From positions 66,745 to 111,760 of the forward strand of contig JALWYQ010000034.1 of the NCBI GenBank assembly GCA_027078365.1: a stretch of 45,016 bases of DNA. The letters are read 5' to 3'. The DNA comes from Phycisphaerae bacterium (GTDB lineage Bacteria; Planctomycetota; Phycisphaerae; Sedimentisphaerales; Sedimentisphaeraceae). Below, in pieces: positions 1-7,998 of this stretch. Within the stretch, counting starts at the first letter, position 1. Each line of letters begins with the position of its first letter. A program made the position numbers and the translations under genes. The notes beneath the pieces are model-generated. The model saw nothing but the letters and a program-made list of their open reading frames with translations. It did no database searches and was not told where the DNA came from.

Positions 1-674
1 CCTTCAATGCCAAGACAAAGTTGGAAATCCTCTTCGTTACCGATAAGGATATCTGCTTGCGAAGCAATCTCGGCAAAATCTCTAGCAAGCTCTTTTTCTC
101 TGCCCTTCCAGAAACTTGCCCTGTGGTTTAAGTCGAAAGAAATAAGCGAGCCATTTTCTTTTGCCACCCTTGCAACATCAAGACAAAACTTGCTAGTCTT
201 TGGAGAAAGAGCCGCAATCAATCCAGATAGGTGTACAATCTTTACGCCCTCATCTTTGAAGATGCGTTCAAGGTCAAAGTCGTCGCAAGATAACTCTCTA
301 CCAACTTCGCCAGCCCTATCGTTTTGTACACGCGGCCCGCGCAACCCAAATCCGCTATCAGCCATATTAATCTGATGACGGAAGCCCCAAGGGTCTTTCT
401 GTTCAAACTCTGGACCTTCATAATCCATACCGCGACTTCTAAGATTATCCTTAATAAATCGCGACACAGGACTATCCTTAACAAAGCAAGTTAGCACCTT
501 AACCGGCTCGCCAAGATATGAAGACACGCTAGCAACATTACTCTCTGCACTAGTAGCCTGCATTTTAAATGTGTCGCTACAGTGAAACGGCTGCGCATCT
601 ACTGGCGTAAGCCTAAGGCCCATACTTGTTGGTATAAGCAATGAATATTTTGAATCTTTTCTAAGCTCAAGCAT
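1..674 (-). CDS. kdgK: PfkB-family sugar kinase, 2-keto-3-deoxygluconate kinase-like (3' end outside window)
   Basis: The reading frame was traced by hand from the ATG at 674, which follows an AAGGA ribosome site, to the window edge; about 224 residues are visible and there is no stop. The strongest marker is the segment SFDLNHRASFWKGRE near residue 186, the form seen in KDG kinases and related PfkB kinases. It is followed by an ILIGNEED segment, where these proteins enter the second half of the Rossmann-like fold. The catalytic GAGD motif would lie beyond the window. The gene starts 14 bp after the aminotransferase stop, so it is probably the last visible gene of the operon. By family it would phosphorylate 2-keto-3-deoxygluconate in the cytoplasm. 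The exact substrate is inferred. Confidence 0.85.
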   Translation of the reverse strand, partial: MLELRKDSKYSLLIPTSMGLRLTPVDAQPFHCSDTFKMQATSAESNVASVSSYLGEPVKVLTCFVKDSPVSRFIKDNLRSRGMDYEGPEFEQKDPWGFRHQINMADSGFGLRGPRVQNDRAGEVGRELSCDDFDLERIFKDEGVKIVHLSGLIAALSPKTSKFCLDVARVAKENGSLISFDLNHRASFWKGREKELARDFAEIASQADILIGNEEDFQLCLGIE

Positions 675-688
675 CGTAAAATCCTTTA

Positions 689-2056
689 TTATTTGGCAAC
701 AGCCTCTGCAACAGCATCACGCAACACCTGACAAGCCTCAAGCATCGCTTCTTTATCCATACAAAGAGGAGGAGCAATTTTAACACATCCACCACCAACG
801 CCAACTGGAGCAAACAACAACAAGCCCTTCTTGTAGCAGTTGTAGATAATCTCCCAAGCTAGATCGTAGTCAGGGTCTTTTGTACCCTTCTTAATCATTA
901 GAAGACCACCAACCATACCAACAGCTGGAGCAAAACCAATAACATCAGAGAACTCTTTTTGAATCTCATCGAGCTTTTCAGCTAAAACAACGCCAACCTC
1001 TTGAGCGTTTGCAACGAGATTTTCCTCTTCGATAATTTCAATGTTAGCTAATGCCGCCGCACAACAAACTGGGTTTGCAGAGTGAGTACTTGTCATCTCG
1101 TTAGGTCCGTAGAGATCCATAATCTCAGCTCTACCGATTACGCCACTAATTGGCAATGAGCTACTAAAGCCCTTACCCATACAGAACAAGTCTGGAGTAA
1201 CGTCATAAACCTCAAAGCCCCACATTGTACCGCAACGGCCAAAACCTGCTTGAACTTCATCGTAACAAAGAAGTGCCTTATGCTCATCACACCAGCTGCG
1301 CAATCTCTTAGCATACTCTTTAGGCATGAAGTTTGGCCCAACACCTTGGTATGTCTCACTGATAACACCAGCAACGTCATCTGGATTAACTCCAAGATCA
1401 GCGAGAGTCTTCTCGAACAAATCAAAGCTAACATCTTCATTGCGGAAGCCGTCTGGGAATGGAACATGAACAATATCAGGGTCTTGGTTCTTAATCCAAG
1501 CTTTTCCACCAGCCATACCACCCATTTGCTGCGAACCAGTTGTACGACCATGGAACGAATCTAGGAATGAAACAATAACATTCTTATTGTCATTAATCTT
1601 GCGTCCATAAGTTCTCATCATCTTTAGCGCACACTCTGTACTCTCAGAGCCTGTGCTAAGCAAGAAGACCTTATCTAGCCCTTCTGGAGCAATATCTATG
1701 AGTTTTTTCGCCAAATCAATTCTTGGATTATTAGCGAAACAATAGGTTGTAAGCAATGGCTTAGAAGCTTGCTCTATAATTGCATCAACAATTTTCTTTC
1801 TACCGTGTCCAGCGTTTGTAATAAGAACACCTGAAGAGAAGTCTAGCCATTTGTTGCCATAAGCATCATAAACATTTACACCCTCAGCCTTATCCCAAAC
1901 AATAGGAAGCTGACCACGCATACTGCGCGCTTCTACATCTCTTAACTCTTTGATTCTAGCGATTGTTTCTGCGTTAGTTAATTCGCCTGTAATCTTGCGA
2001 TACTTTGTCTCAACTGGATCTACTTTTATCGTTTCAAGTGGAAATTCTTTTGCCAT
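689..2056 (-). CDS. Class III PLP-dependent aminotransferase (aspartate aminotransferase family)
   Basis: This is a 455-residue fold-type I aminotransferase of full family length. The N-terminal DAYGNKWLDFSSG block, the STGSESTE cofactor-phosphate region, the SFHGRT motif, the YDEVQAGFGR motif with the PLP-nitrogen aspartate, and GKGFSSSLP with the Schiff-base lysine near residue 295 are all present. An ATG three codons upstream (2065) is possible. The ATG at 2056 was chosen because an AAGGA site lies 8 nt before it, while the upstream ATG overlaps that site. Its place between an NAD-dependent oxidoreductase and a KDG-kinase-like gene suggests it adds or removes the amino group of an oxidised amino sugar, with a 2-oxoacid partner. 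The substrate is not readable from sequence. Confidence 0.93.
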   Translation of the reverse strand: MAKEFPLETIKVDPVETKYRKITGELTNAETIARIKELRDVEARSMRGQLPIVWDKAEGVNVYDAYGNKWLDFSSGVLITNAGHGRKKIVDAIIEQASKPLLTTYCFANNPRIDLAKKLIDIAPEGLDKVFLLSTGSESTECALKMMRTYGRKINDNKNVIVSFLDSFHGRTTGSQQMGGMAGGKAWIKNQDPDIVHVPFPDGFRNEDVSFDLFEKTLADLGVNPDDVAGVISETYQGVGPNFMPKEYAKRLRSWCDEHKALLCYDEVQAGFGRCGTMWGFEVYDVTPDLFCMGKGFSSSLPISGVIGRAEIMDLYGPNEMTSTHSANPVCCAAALANIEIIEEENLVANAQEVGVVLAEKLDEIQKEFSDVIGFAPAVGMVGGLLMIKKGTKDPDYDLAWEIIYNCYKKGLLLFAPVGVGGGCVKIAPPLCMDKEAMLEACQVLRDAVAEAVAK

Positions 2057-2085
2057 CTTTATCATCCTTTTTTCTAGATTAGAAA

Positions 2086-3330
2086 TTAATATTCTTTTAA
2101 AGCAACCTTTGCATTCTCGCCGTAGGTTATCTCAACCTCTCTACCACCGTTTAGAATTGAGAGCCTTCCAGCTTCCATAACAAGCTCGTTATAAGCACTG
2201 TTTTTCGGAGTCGCCATAACACCATCTTCATCGAACTGCTTTAGAAGCTCTTGCCTTTGAGCAAGGTCTTTACCGATACATTTACAAGCGTTCTTAACAA
2301 TAAACTCAATAGAGCGATAACCATATCCAACTGGAGTAAGCCCTTCTCCGCCGAGGTCCACATACTTGAAGTAGTCCGGACTTGGCTCAGAGTATAGAGT
2401 ATCGCCAGGCTGGTCTCCTTTTTTGATGTAGCAGTATTCGATACCTCTGTATTGGTCGTTATGAACCAACATACCGCCCTTATCTTCACCTGCGCAGTAC
2501 ATTCTGATACCTTGGAAGTTTCCACCAGGGCCATCATCTGGATAACCCATAACATTAATCACATTCAAGCTAGCTCCATTTTCCCAGATAACACGTCCGT
2601 CGGTCCATAGGAAGCCTTCATTACCGTTAGGATATTTATCCTTAATACCATAAACAGAAACAGACTTTGGAAGAAGACCTGTAATAAAGTGAACTTGGTC
2701 AATGTAATGACAAGCCACATAAGTAAACATGTCAGAGTTTTCGCAGGTACACCAGTTTTGGAAATTAGAGTATCTGTAATAGTAAGGCTCATTCATCTCT
2801 GCGTGACCAATCTTAAACTCACCAAAGAGACCTTCGCGGTACTGTCTTCTAGCGAGCAAAGCTCTATCGTCAAGACGTTTGTGATACTCAACACCGACAA
2901 CAAGCCCCTTCTCGTAAGCCTCTTTCTCAATCTCTAGAGCCTGTTCATATTTCAATACAAGAGGCTTAACACTCAATATGTGTTGGTCATTTTTGAGAGC
3001 CTCTTTGATAACCATGTAGTGGAGCTGGTCTGGCATTGCGACAACCACGATACTGTGTTTTGGCAACGATCCAATCAGTTCCTTGAACATATCAGGAAAT
3101 TTCTCACTTGGGTCTGTATCTAGAGAAGGATATGCCTTGAAGCTTTGTCCTGGAAACGCTTCCGAAAGAGTTTTATCTTTAGCTAACACATTAAGTGGAG
3201 CAGAATCCAAAGCGCAGATACTAATCTCGCCTACAACACCCATTCTTTGAAGCTGATAGATTGATGGTAAAATCTGTACCTGTGTTATCATACCACCACC
3301 AATTATCGCTACCTGTGGTTTCGTTGCCAT
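2086..3330 (-). CDS. Gfo/Idh/MocA-family NAD(P)-dependent sugar oxidoreductase
   Basis: This 414-residue protein opens with a Rossmann fingerprint (VAIIGGGMI) at residues 7-15. The Gfo/Idh lysine-proline step appears as SVKPLV instead of the usual EKP, and the VEYHKRLDD and CHYIDQVH segments carry the histidine-aspartate residues expected around the sugar. The open frame continues 21 codons further upstream. The ATG at 3330 was preferred because it has an AAAGG site and begins directly at the Rossmann strand; this leaves a 7-bp gap to the NagA-like gene. Members oxidise or epimerise cyclic polyols and sugars with NAD(P). In this operon it probably makes the keto sugar used by the aminotransferase, which is an inference. 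Confidence 0.92.
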   Translation of the reverse strand: MATKPQVAIIGGGMITQVQILPSIYQLQRMGVVGEISICALDSAPLNVLAKDKTLSEAFPGQSFKAYPSLDTDPSEKFPDMFKELIGSLPKHSIVVVAMPDQLHYMVIKEALKNDQHILSVKPLVLKYEQALEIEKEAYEKGLVVGVEYHKRLDDRALLARRQYREGLFGEFKIGHAEMNEPYYYRYSNFQNWCTCENSDMFTYVACHYIDQVHFITGLLPKSVSVYGIKDKYPNGNEGFLWTDGRVIWENGASLNVINVMGYPDDGPGGNFQGIRMYCAGEDKGGMLVHNDQYRGIEYCYIKKGDQPGDTLYSEPSPDYFKYVDLGGEGLTPVGYGYRSIEFIVKNACKCIGKDLAQRQELLKQFDEDGVMATPKNSAYNELVMEAGRLSILNGGREVEITYGENAKVALKEY

Positions 3331-3337
3331 ATGTAAA

Positions 3338-4315
3338 TTACCTTTCAATGTCGAATACATTATTTTCTTTGTTGTATGTAATGCTATAATCACCCTTTAT
3401 TCTTTCAGGGTTAACATTTATCATTTTAAGTGGGTTATAGAAACCAACCTTCCATAGTTCTTCTTCACTGAGAATATTCAAAGACGCCAGATAATTCATA
3501 CACTCTAGCATCATAGCTGAAGAACCAACCATACACTTCTTCTCAGGATTATGCAAAAGACCATTCTCCTCAAGTACCGCATCATTGCCGAGCATGTTGT
3601 ACCTTCCAGGCGCAAAACCTGCAATCGGAGAAGCATCGCTCACGACAACCACCTTATCAACGCCCTTCGTTCTTATTATTACCTTAATCAAAGAAGCCGG
3701 AAGATGATGAGAATCTGTAATAATCATCGCAATCAAATCATCCTGTGCCAATCCGGCAAGAAGCGTATTTGAATGGCGATCAATTAGATTTGGCATTCCA
3801 TTTCCAAGATGCGTTAAGGCTTTTGCCCCAGCCTTAGCGAGTTTGTCGATATCGGCATCCAGAGCCATCTGATGACCAAGCGAAACAGTAACGCCGTTTT
3901 GCGAAGCATACTCGCAAAGTTCTTTTGCGCCAGCAACCTCTGCAGCGATTGTCAAGAGCCTAACATTGTTGCCCGACATTTCTTGCAACTGCTGAAAATA
4001 CTCAACTGACGCTTCATGAACATCGTTAGGATTATGCGCACCAACCGCGCCAGCCTCTTTGGATATAAACGGCCCCTCAAGATGGATGCCAAGAATCGCG
4101 TCTTTAAACTCATCGCGTTCTATAACCTTTGCCATTACAGCTAAGCAATTGGCGTAAACTTCCTTGCTAGAAGTGATAATCGTTGGCAAAAATGCGACAG
4201 TGCCTGTCTTTAGAATCTCACGGGTTGCATAGATGAAGCTTTCCTCGTTTAGATTAATATCCGAGAATTCAACGCCCTTGTAACCATTAATCTGTAAATC
4301 AATAAAACCAAACAT
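3338..4315 (-). CDS. Short NagA-like amidohydrolase (N-acetylglucosamine-6-phosphate deacetylase family)
   Basis: The protein starts almost at once with GFIDLQINGYKG, which in ordinary NagA follows about 50 residues of a beta-sandwich domain. It continues with HLEGPF, SLGHQMA, THLGNGM and VVVSDAS, so the metal-binding and catalytic Glu, His, His and Asp of the NagA TIM barrel are all there. At 325 residues it is shorter than the usual ~380, because the N-terminal sandwich is missing. An ATG start at 4315 lies 3 bp after the regulator stop, so no longer start is available without entering that gene. The likely role is removal of an acetyl or other acyl group from an amino-sugar (phosphate), preparing the substrate for the downstream oxidoreductase and aminotransferase. 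Confidence 0.88.
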   Translation of the reverse strand: MFGFIDLQINGYKGVEFSDINLNEESFIYATREILKTGTVAFLPTIITSSKEVYANCLAVMAKVIERDEFKDAILGIHLEGPFISKEAGAVGAHNPNDVHEASVEYFQQLQEMSGNNVRLLTIAAEVAGAKELCEYASQNGVTVSLGHQMALDADIDKLAKAGAKALTHLGNGMPNLIDRHSNTLLAGLAQDDLIAMIITDSHHLPASLIKVIIRTKGVDKVVVVSDASPIAGFAPGRYNMLGNDAVLEENGLLHNPEKKCMVGSSAMMLECMNYLASLNILSEEELWKVGFYNPLKMINVNPERIKGDYSITYNKENNVFDIER

Positions 4316-4318
4316 TAC

Positions 4319-4993
4319 CTATCCTACTTTCTTAATTGACTCTAGCATATTATCAAGATGCTTAACTAAAGTCTTTACCGCACGCCAACTCTGAGAACCG
4401 CCAAGAGATTTCACAATCTTTCTATGATACATCAGTGCCGTTTTCTGTGAATCGCCATAAGAGCCACTGTAAACCTGAGAGTATTTATGGTATTGGCTTA
4501 TTGAGTTATAAGCGGTTACCAAAACCCTATTCTTGCTCATTCTAACGATAAGCTCATGAAATTTCATATCATATTTAATAAAATCTTGGAGCTTATCCTG
4601 CGATTTCTCCATCTGCACGACAATATCTTCAAACTCCGCTATGTCTTCTTGGGTAACCCTATCGGCTACAATCTCGATAGCCGCAACCTCTATTGCTTTT
4701 CTCGCCAATATGATATCGTTTAGAGAAACACCTTTAAAGTCCACCGGCAAGACTCTACTTGGTATCTCCTCATGAGAAAACTCCTGAACGTAAGCCCCGC
4801 TCTGCGGGATAACCTTAATAACGCCCATAGATTCAAGTTCAGAGAATGCTTTTCTAAGAGTACCTCTGCTTAAATTAAGCTGTTCACAGAGACTACGCTC
4901 AGCAGGCAATTTCTGCCCCTGTCTATACTCACCAGTAGCAACCAGGGAAATTATCTCCCTGACGGCTTTTGCCTGCAACAATTCTTTATCCAA
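4319..4993 (-). CDS. GntR-family regulator, FadR/FCD subfamily
   Basis: A winged helix-turn-helix at about residues 8-75 includes LPAERSLCEQLNLSRGTLRKA and a GAYV wing. It is followed by a helical FCD ligand-binding domain with the DMKFHELIV, YHRKIVKSL and HLDNM positions that hold a metal or a carboxylated ligand in this family. The frame is open to a GTG at 5014, but a perfect inverted repeat ends directly next to that codon. A TTG at 4993 has GGAG 8 nt upstream, so the TTG is taken as the start (224 residues). The gene leads the sugar operon and most likely represses it and itself through the upstream palindrome. The ligand is probably a pathway intermediate; this is inferred. Confidence 0.9.
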   Translation of the reverse strand: MDKELLQAKAVREIISLVATGEYRQGQKLPAERSLCEQLNLSRGTLRKAFSELESMGVIKVIPQSGAYVQEFSHEEIPSRVLPVDFKGVSLNDIILARKAIEVAAIEIVADRVTQEDIAEFEDIVVQMEKSQDKLQDFIKYDMKFHELIVRMSKNRVLVTAYNSISQYHKYSQVYSGSYGDSQKTALMYHRKIVKSLGGSQSWRAVKTLVKHLDNMLESIKKVG

Positions 4994-5014
4994 ACCTTTT
5001 TCTCCGAAACACAC

Positions 5015-5039
5015 AATTGGTACACATAATGTACCAATT
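5015..5039. promoter_or_regulatory. Inverted-repeat operator upstream of the GntR regulator
   Basis: AATTGGTAC and GTACCAATT form a perfect 9-bp inverted repeat around a 7-bp spacer. The core TGGTAC...GTACCA resembles the TGGT-N-ACCA half-sites bound by FadR-type GntR proteins. It lies directly upstream of the regulator and overlaps the expected promoter: on the minus strand, TTGCTA and a weak CATTAT hexamer could be placed so that the -10 falls within the palindrome. Autoregulation is inferred. Confidence 0.75.
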
Positions 5040-5247
5040 TCGAATTAATAGCAAGCGAAAAAGAAAATTAAATCACATAAAATTCACATCCCAACATCGC
5101 CATATCAGTATAAATATCGCAGATTTTAGGCATCTGCGCAGCTCAATAGCCACCGCAGGCGAAAAACAAAAAAAACGGTAATAAACGTAAAATAAGCTAG
5201 CGAAAAGATTTTTACGATGAAGAGCTTGAAGATCTTGAAGGGAAAAA

Positions 5248-5334
5248 CCAAAACCTTTAACTGCTTTAACGCAAAAGAACGCTAGAGGCGCAAACGGAAA
5301 GGATTAGGACCGCTTGTTTTATTTGAAAGACTAA
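5248..5334 (+). repeat. Interspersed intergenic repeat, copy R1 (ACTGCTTTAACGCAAA family)
   Basis: This stretch reads AAAACCTTTAACTGCTTTAA, then GCAAAAGAACGC and GGCGCAAACG, then a CTTGTTTTATTT end. Close relatives lie at 43875-43971 in the same orientation, at 21054-21111 inverted, and as a short core at 28526-28554. The rest of the 5040-5455 gap shows no convincing gene. It has purine-rich sequence and a small TAGCG/CGCTA inverted repeat near 5382-5397 before the next gene. Confidence 0.7.
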
Positions 5335-5455
5335 AAGATTTGTAAAAATCACCAAAAAAAAATAAAACGGTAACAAAACGGTAGCGTTTGATCGCTAAAC
5401 TACCTCTGTCAAAAATGAACATTTTCTGTTAATCTATTTGAGAAAGGACTGTCTT

Positions 5456-7993
5456 ATGGAAAATAATAAACTTAGTGTCATTCTGTTTGCAGGGATAGCT
5501 TTGGCTTTTTGTGCAATGTCGACTTATGCGGTTCCACCAATGGTAACTAAAACCATTCCAGAAAACGGCAACGAAAATGTGGATCCAGATCTAAGGATAA
5601 TCCGCATAGAATTTGATCAGGATATGAGCCGAGATGACTATTCAGTCTGTGGTGGCGGACAAAAATACCCAAAAACAAGAGGCAAGCCAAAATGGATTAA
5701 CAAACGTACCCTTACGATGCAGGTGATACTACAGCCCTCCCATGAATATGAATTGAGCGTTAATTGCCAAAGCTACAGAAACTTCAAAAATCTCCAAGGC
5801 GAATCAGCCGTTATTTATCCCATCAAGTTCAAAACAAGTTCGGCCGCTAAAAAAGCAAGTAGATCCTCAAAATCACCAAGCCTGCTGTTACAGGAAGGCC
5901 TGTACGCCGAGAAGACCGAGGGAAACCTCGAAAAGGCGATAAGTCTTTATGAGCAGGTGCGCAAACAATATAAGGATGTAGAACGTCTTGCTTCACGGGC
6001 AACATATCGGCTGGGAATGTGCCACCTGAAAAAAGGTGAAAAAGAAAAGGCCGTAGAATACTTCCAGGAAGTTAGCGATTACTACCCAGAACAAAAACGA
6101 CTTGCCAAGAAAGCACAGAAACAGCTTGATAAGATGGGCATCAGCAAGGTTAAGCAAGGTAATATATTTGAAATTCTTGGTGGCGAGGTCAGTGCATATA
6201 TTGGCTCAAAATATGGTGAGGTATGCGCCGAAGCTGGAGCGAAAAAATTATACTCCAACAGCCACATTTATGTTGTCGATAGCGACTTTGTTCTTCGAAG
6301 CGGTGGAATGGGGTATGTCTATAACTGGACACAAAAGCCTATAACAAAACATTATCGTGTCTCAGGAGCCAGCTATCCTGACCAAAAACTCTACAGTATG
6401 TATGATGATGAAATGGATATTGAAATTGTGCCGAATAAAAATCGCAAGAATTTTTACAACATTTACTGGAATCCTGAAAAACCTTTGCAGCCGGGCGAAT
6501 TTTTCAATTATGGCTGGGCAAGGGACAGTACTAAACAGCTTTCGCCAGTAGGCACTGGCGGTAAGTATTTCTTGACTATGAAGAATAATTTAGGCCGGCA
6601 TGCTTACGAAACTTTCTTTCTTGCTGTTCCCCAGGGGACAGTTTTATCTGACAAAAGCAAGGAATATACCAATAGAGAAACCGTTAATAGTTGGGACATC
6701 TACTGGTGGAAAAAAGAAGTTCAGCAGGACGAAAATCATGTGGTTAATGTGACTTTGGCAAAAAAAGAGACTCAATATGTTTTCGGTCCAGTGATAGAAA
6801 AAATAATTAATGATGATGGAGTTGATGAAGATTTTATGTTCGATCTGGATACCTGTAAATTCTTTTCAGTTTCAGATGCGAAAAAATGGAGTGAGGCACA
6901 AGATGTTGAGCTAGAAATAGCATTTGGAGATTTTCTGCTGCAAAGCGGTGCAGATCTTTTCGGAGAAACCAGCAAAAAGAGCCTCTTGGGTATTAATATT
7001 ATAGCAATACCGACACATAAGGAACGATGGAATATATCGCCTGAACACGTTATTGAACACATTTCGACAGGTAAAGCAGGCTACCCCATTCCATTGAGTG
7101 CTGACGGAAAATTGCCCAAAACCTTCGTTTTCAAGACTAGACAAGGAGGAATGGGTATTCTCCAGATAACAGAAATGCAAACTAGAAAAGACCCGCCACA
7201 CTTCAAAATTCGCTATAAGATGCTCCAAAAACTACCTGTAGGCTGGCAACACAATAAATACCATATTGTTGATGATACAGTTTTAGATCTTGACAGAGGT
7301 ATTATAATCGGTGCCAGTAAAGACGTGCCGCGAGAATACGACATCGGTTGGGATAATAATGGCGGCGGTGTCTTAATAGTAAATCCAAAAAAATCTGCTC
7401 GGATCATAGGACTCTCCGGCATTGGGAAGAGCAAAAATAAAGAAGCTATTGAAATAGCAGAAAAATCGCTTGATTTATTGCGAGAAAGTCCATCAGAAAG
7501 CATTTTGGCAAAACAGATCGTTTTCTGTGCTGTTCTAACCAACGAAGGTAATCTGGCAGTAATTGAAATTGCTGAATACTCCACAGACAAAGCCACACTT
7601 AATGTATGGATGAAAGAAAAAACGAAATCGCCAATCGACATGAGTACGCCGGAAGCAACAATCAAGAGCTTTGTAAACGCAGTTTATAATGGTAATCTGG
7701 AAAACGCCAAGGCATGTGTTTCCAAAGATGGAGCTGATTATGATGAATTCATGGAAATGCTGGCAACAGAATCTAATCACCCTTTCCAAGCTATGATTAA
7801 GGCGATGGATACAAGCAATCCAGTTGAGATCATCAGTAAAGATATCACAGAAAACAGATGTAAAATCAAATGGTATCTTACACTTGGAAGAGTTTATTAC
7901 ATTGGTGATACTAGAATAGAGAAGGGAATGCATCAAAAATTTGGTAGCTACCTTGAGCTTGTTGGTGATAAATGGTTAATAAGGGATATATAA
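5456..7993 (+). CDS. Secreted Ig-like and TPR-containing protein of unknown function
   Basis: The 845-residue protein starts at the ATG at 5456, which has an AAAGGA site 7 nt upstream; the TTG at 5438 is less likely. A signal peptide covers roughly residues 1-25 and ends at an AYA-like cleavage site. An Ig-like domain of the Big_5 type follows (about 26-130: TIPENGNENVDPD, IEFDQDM, ending in YPIKFKT). Next come two or three TPR-like helices (about 145-225, with GNLEKAISLYEQV and KAVEYFQEV). The long middle part is unrecognised. The last ~110 residues (after STPEATIKSFVNAVYNG) look like an NTF2/SnoaL-like domain. It ends 5 bp before a sensor kinase, so the two are probably co-expressed, perhaps as an envelope partner of that kinase. 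Confidence 0.85.
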   Translation: MENNKLSVILFAGIALAFCAMSTYAVPPMVTKTIPENGNENVDPDLRIIRIEFDQDMSRDDYSVCGGGQKYPKTRGKPKWINKRTLTMQVILQPSHEYELSVNCQSYRNFKNLQGESAVIYPIKFKTSSAAKKASRSSKSPSLLLQEGLYAEKTEGNLEKAISLYEQVRKQYKDVERLASRATYRLGMCHLKKGEKEKAVEYFQEVSDYYPEQKRLAKKAQKQLDKMGISKVKQGNIFEILGGEVSAYIGSKYGEVCAEAGAKKLYSNSHIYVVDSDFVLRSGGMGYVYNWTQKPITKHYRVSGASYPDQKLYSMYDDEMDIEIVPNKNRKNFYNIYWNPEKPLQPGEFFNYGWARDSTKQLSPVGTGGKYFLTMKNNLGRHAYETFFLAVPQGTVLSDKSKEYTNRETVNSWDIYWWKKEVQQDENHVVNVTLAKKETQYVFGPVIEKIINDDGVDEDFMFDLDTCKFFSVSDAKKWSEAQDVELEIAFGDFLLQSGADLFGETSKKSLLGINIIAIPTHKERWNISPEHVIEHISTGKAGYPIPLSADGKLPKTFVFKTRQGGMGILQITEMQTRKDPPHFKIRYKMLQKLPVGWQHNKYHIVDDTVLDLDRGIIIGASKDVPREYDIGWDNNGGGVLIVNPKKSARIIGLSGIGKSKNKEAIEIAEKSLDLLRESPSESILAKQIVFCAVLTNEGNLAVIEIAEYSTDKATLNVWMKEKTKSPIDMSTPEATIKSFVNAVYNGNLENAKACVSKDGADYDEFMEMLATESNHPFQAMIKAMDTSNPVEIISKDITENRCKIKWYLTLGRVYYIGDTRIEKGMHQKFGSYLELVGDKWLIRDI

Positions 7994-7998
7994 ATTAA

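Noticed and set aside
242-484. 80-codon ORF on the minus strand near the left edge
   Set aside because: It lies in another frame of the PfkB kinase, whose frame is open from 674 to the window edge and has family motifs.
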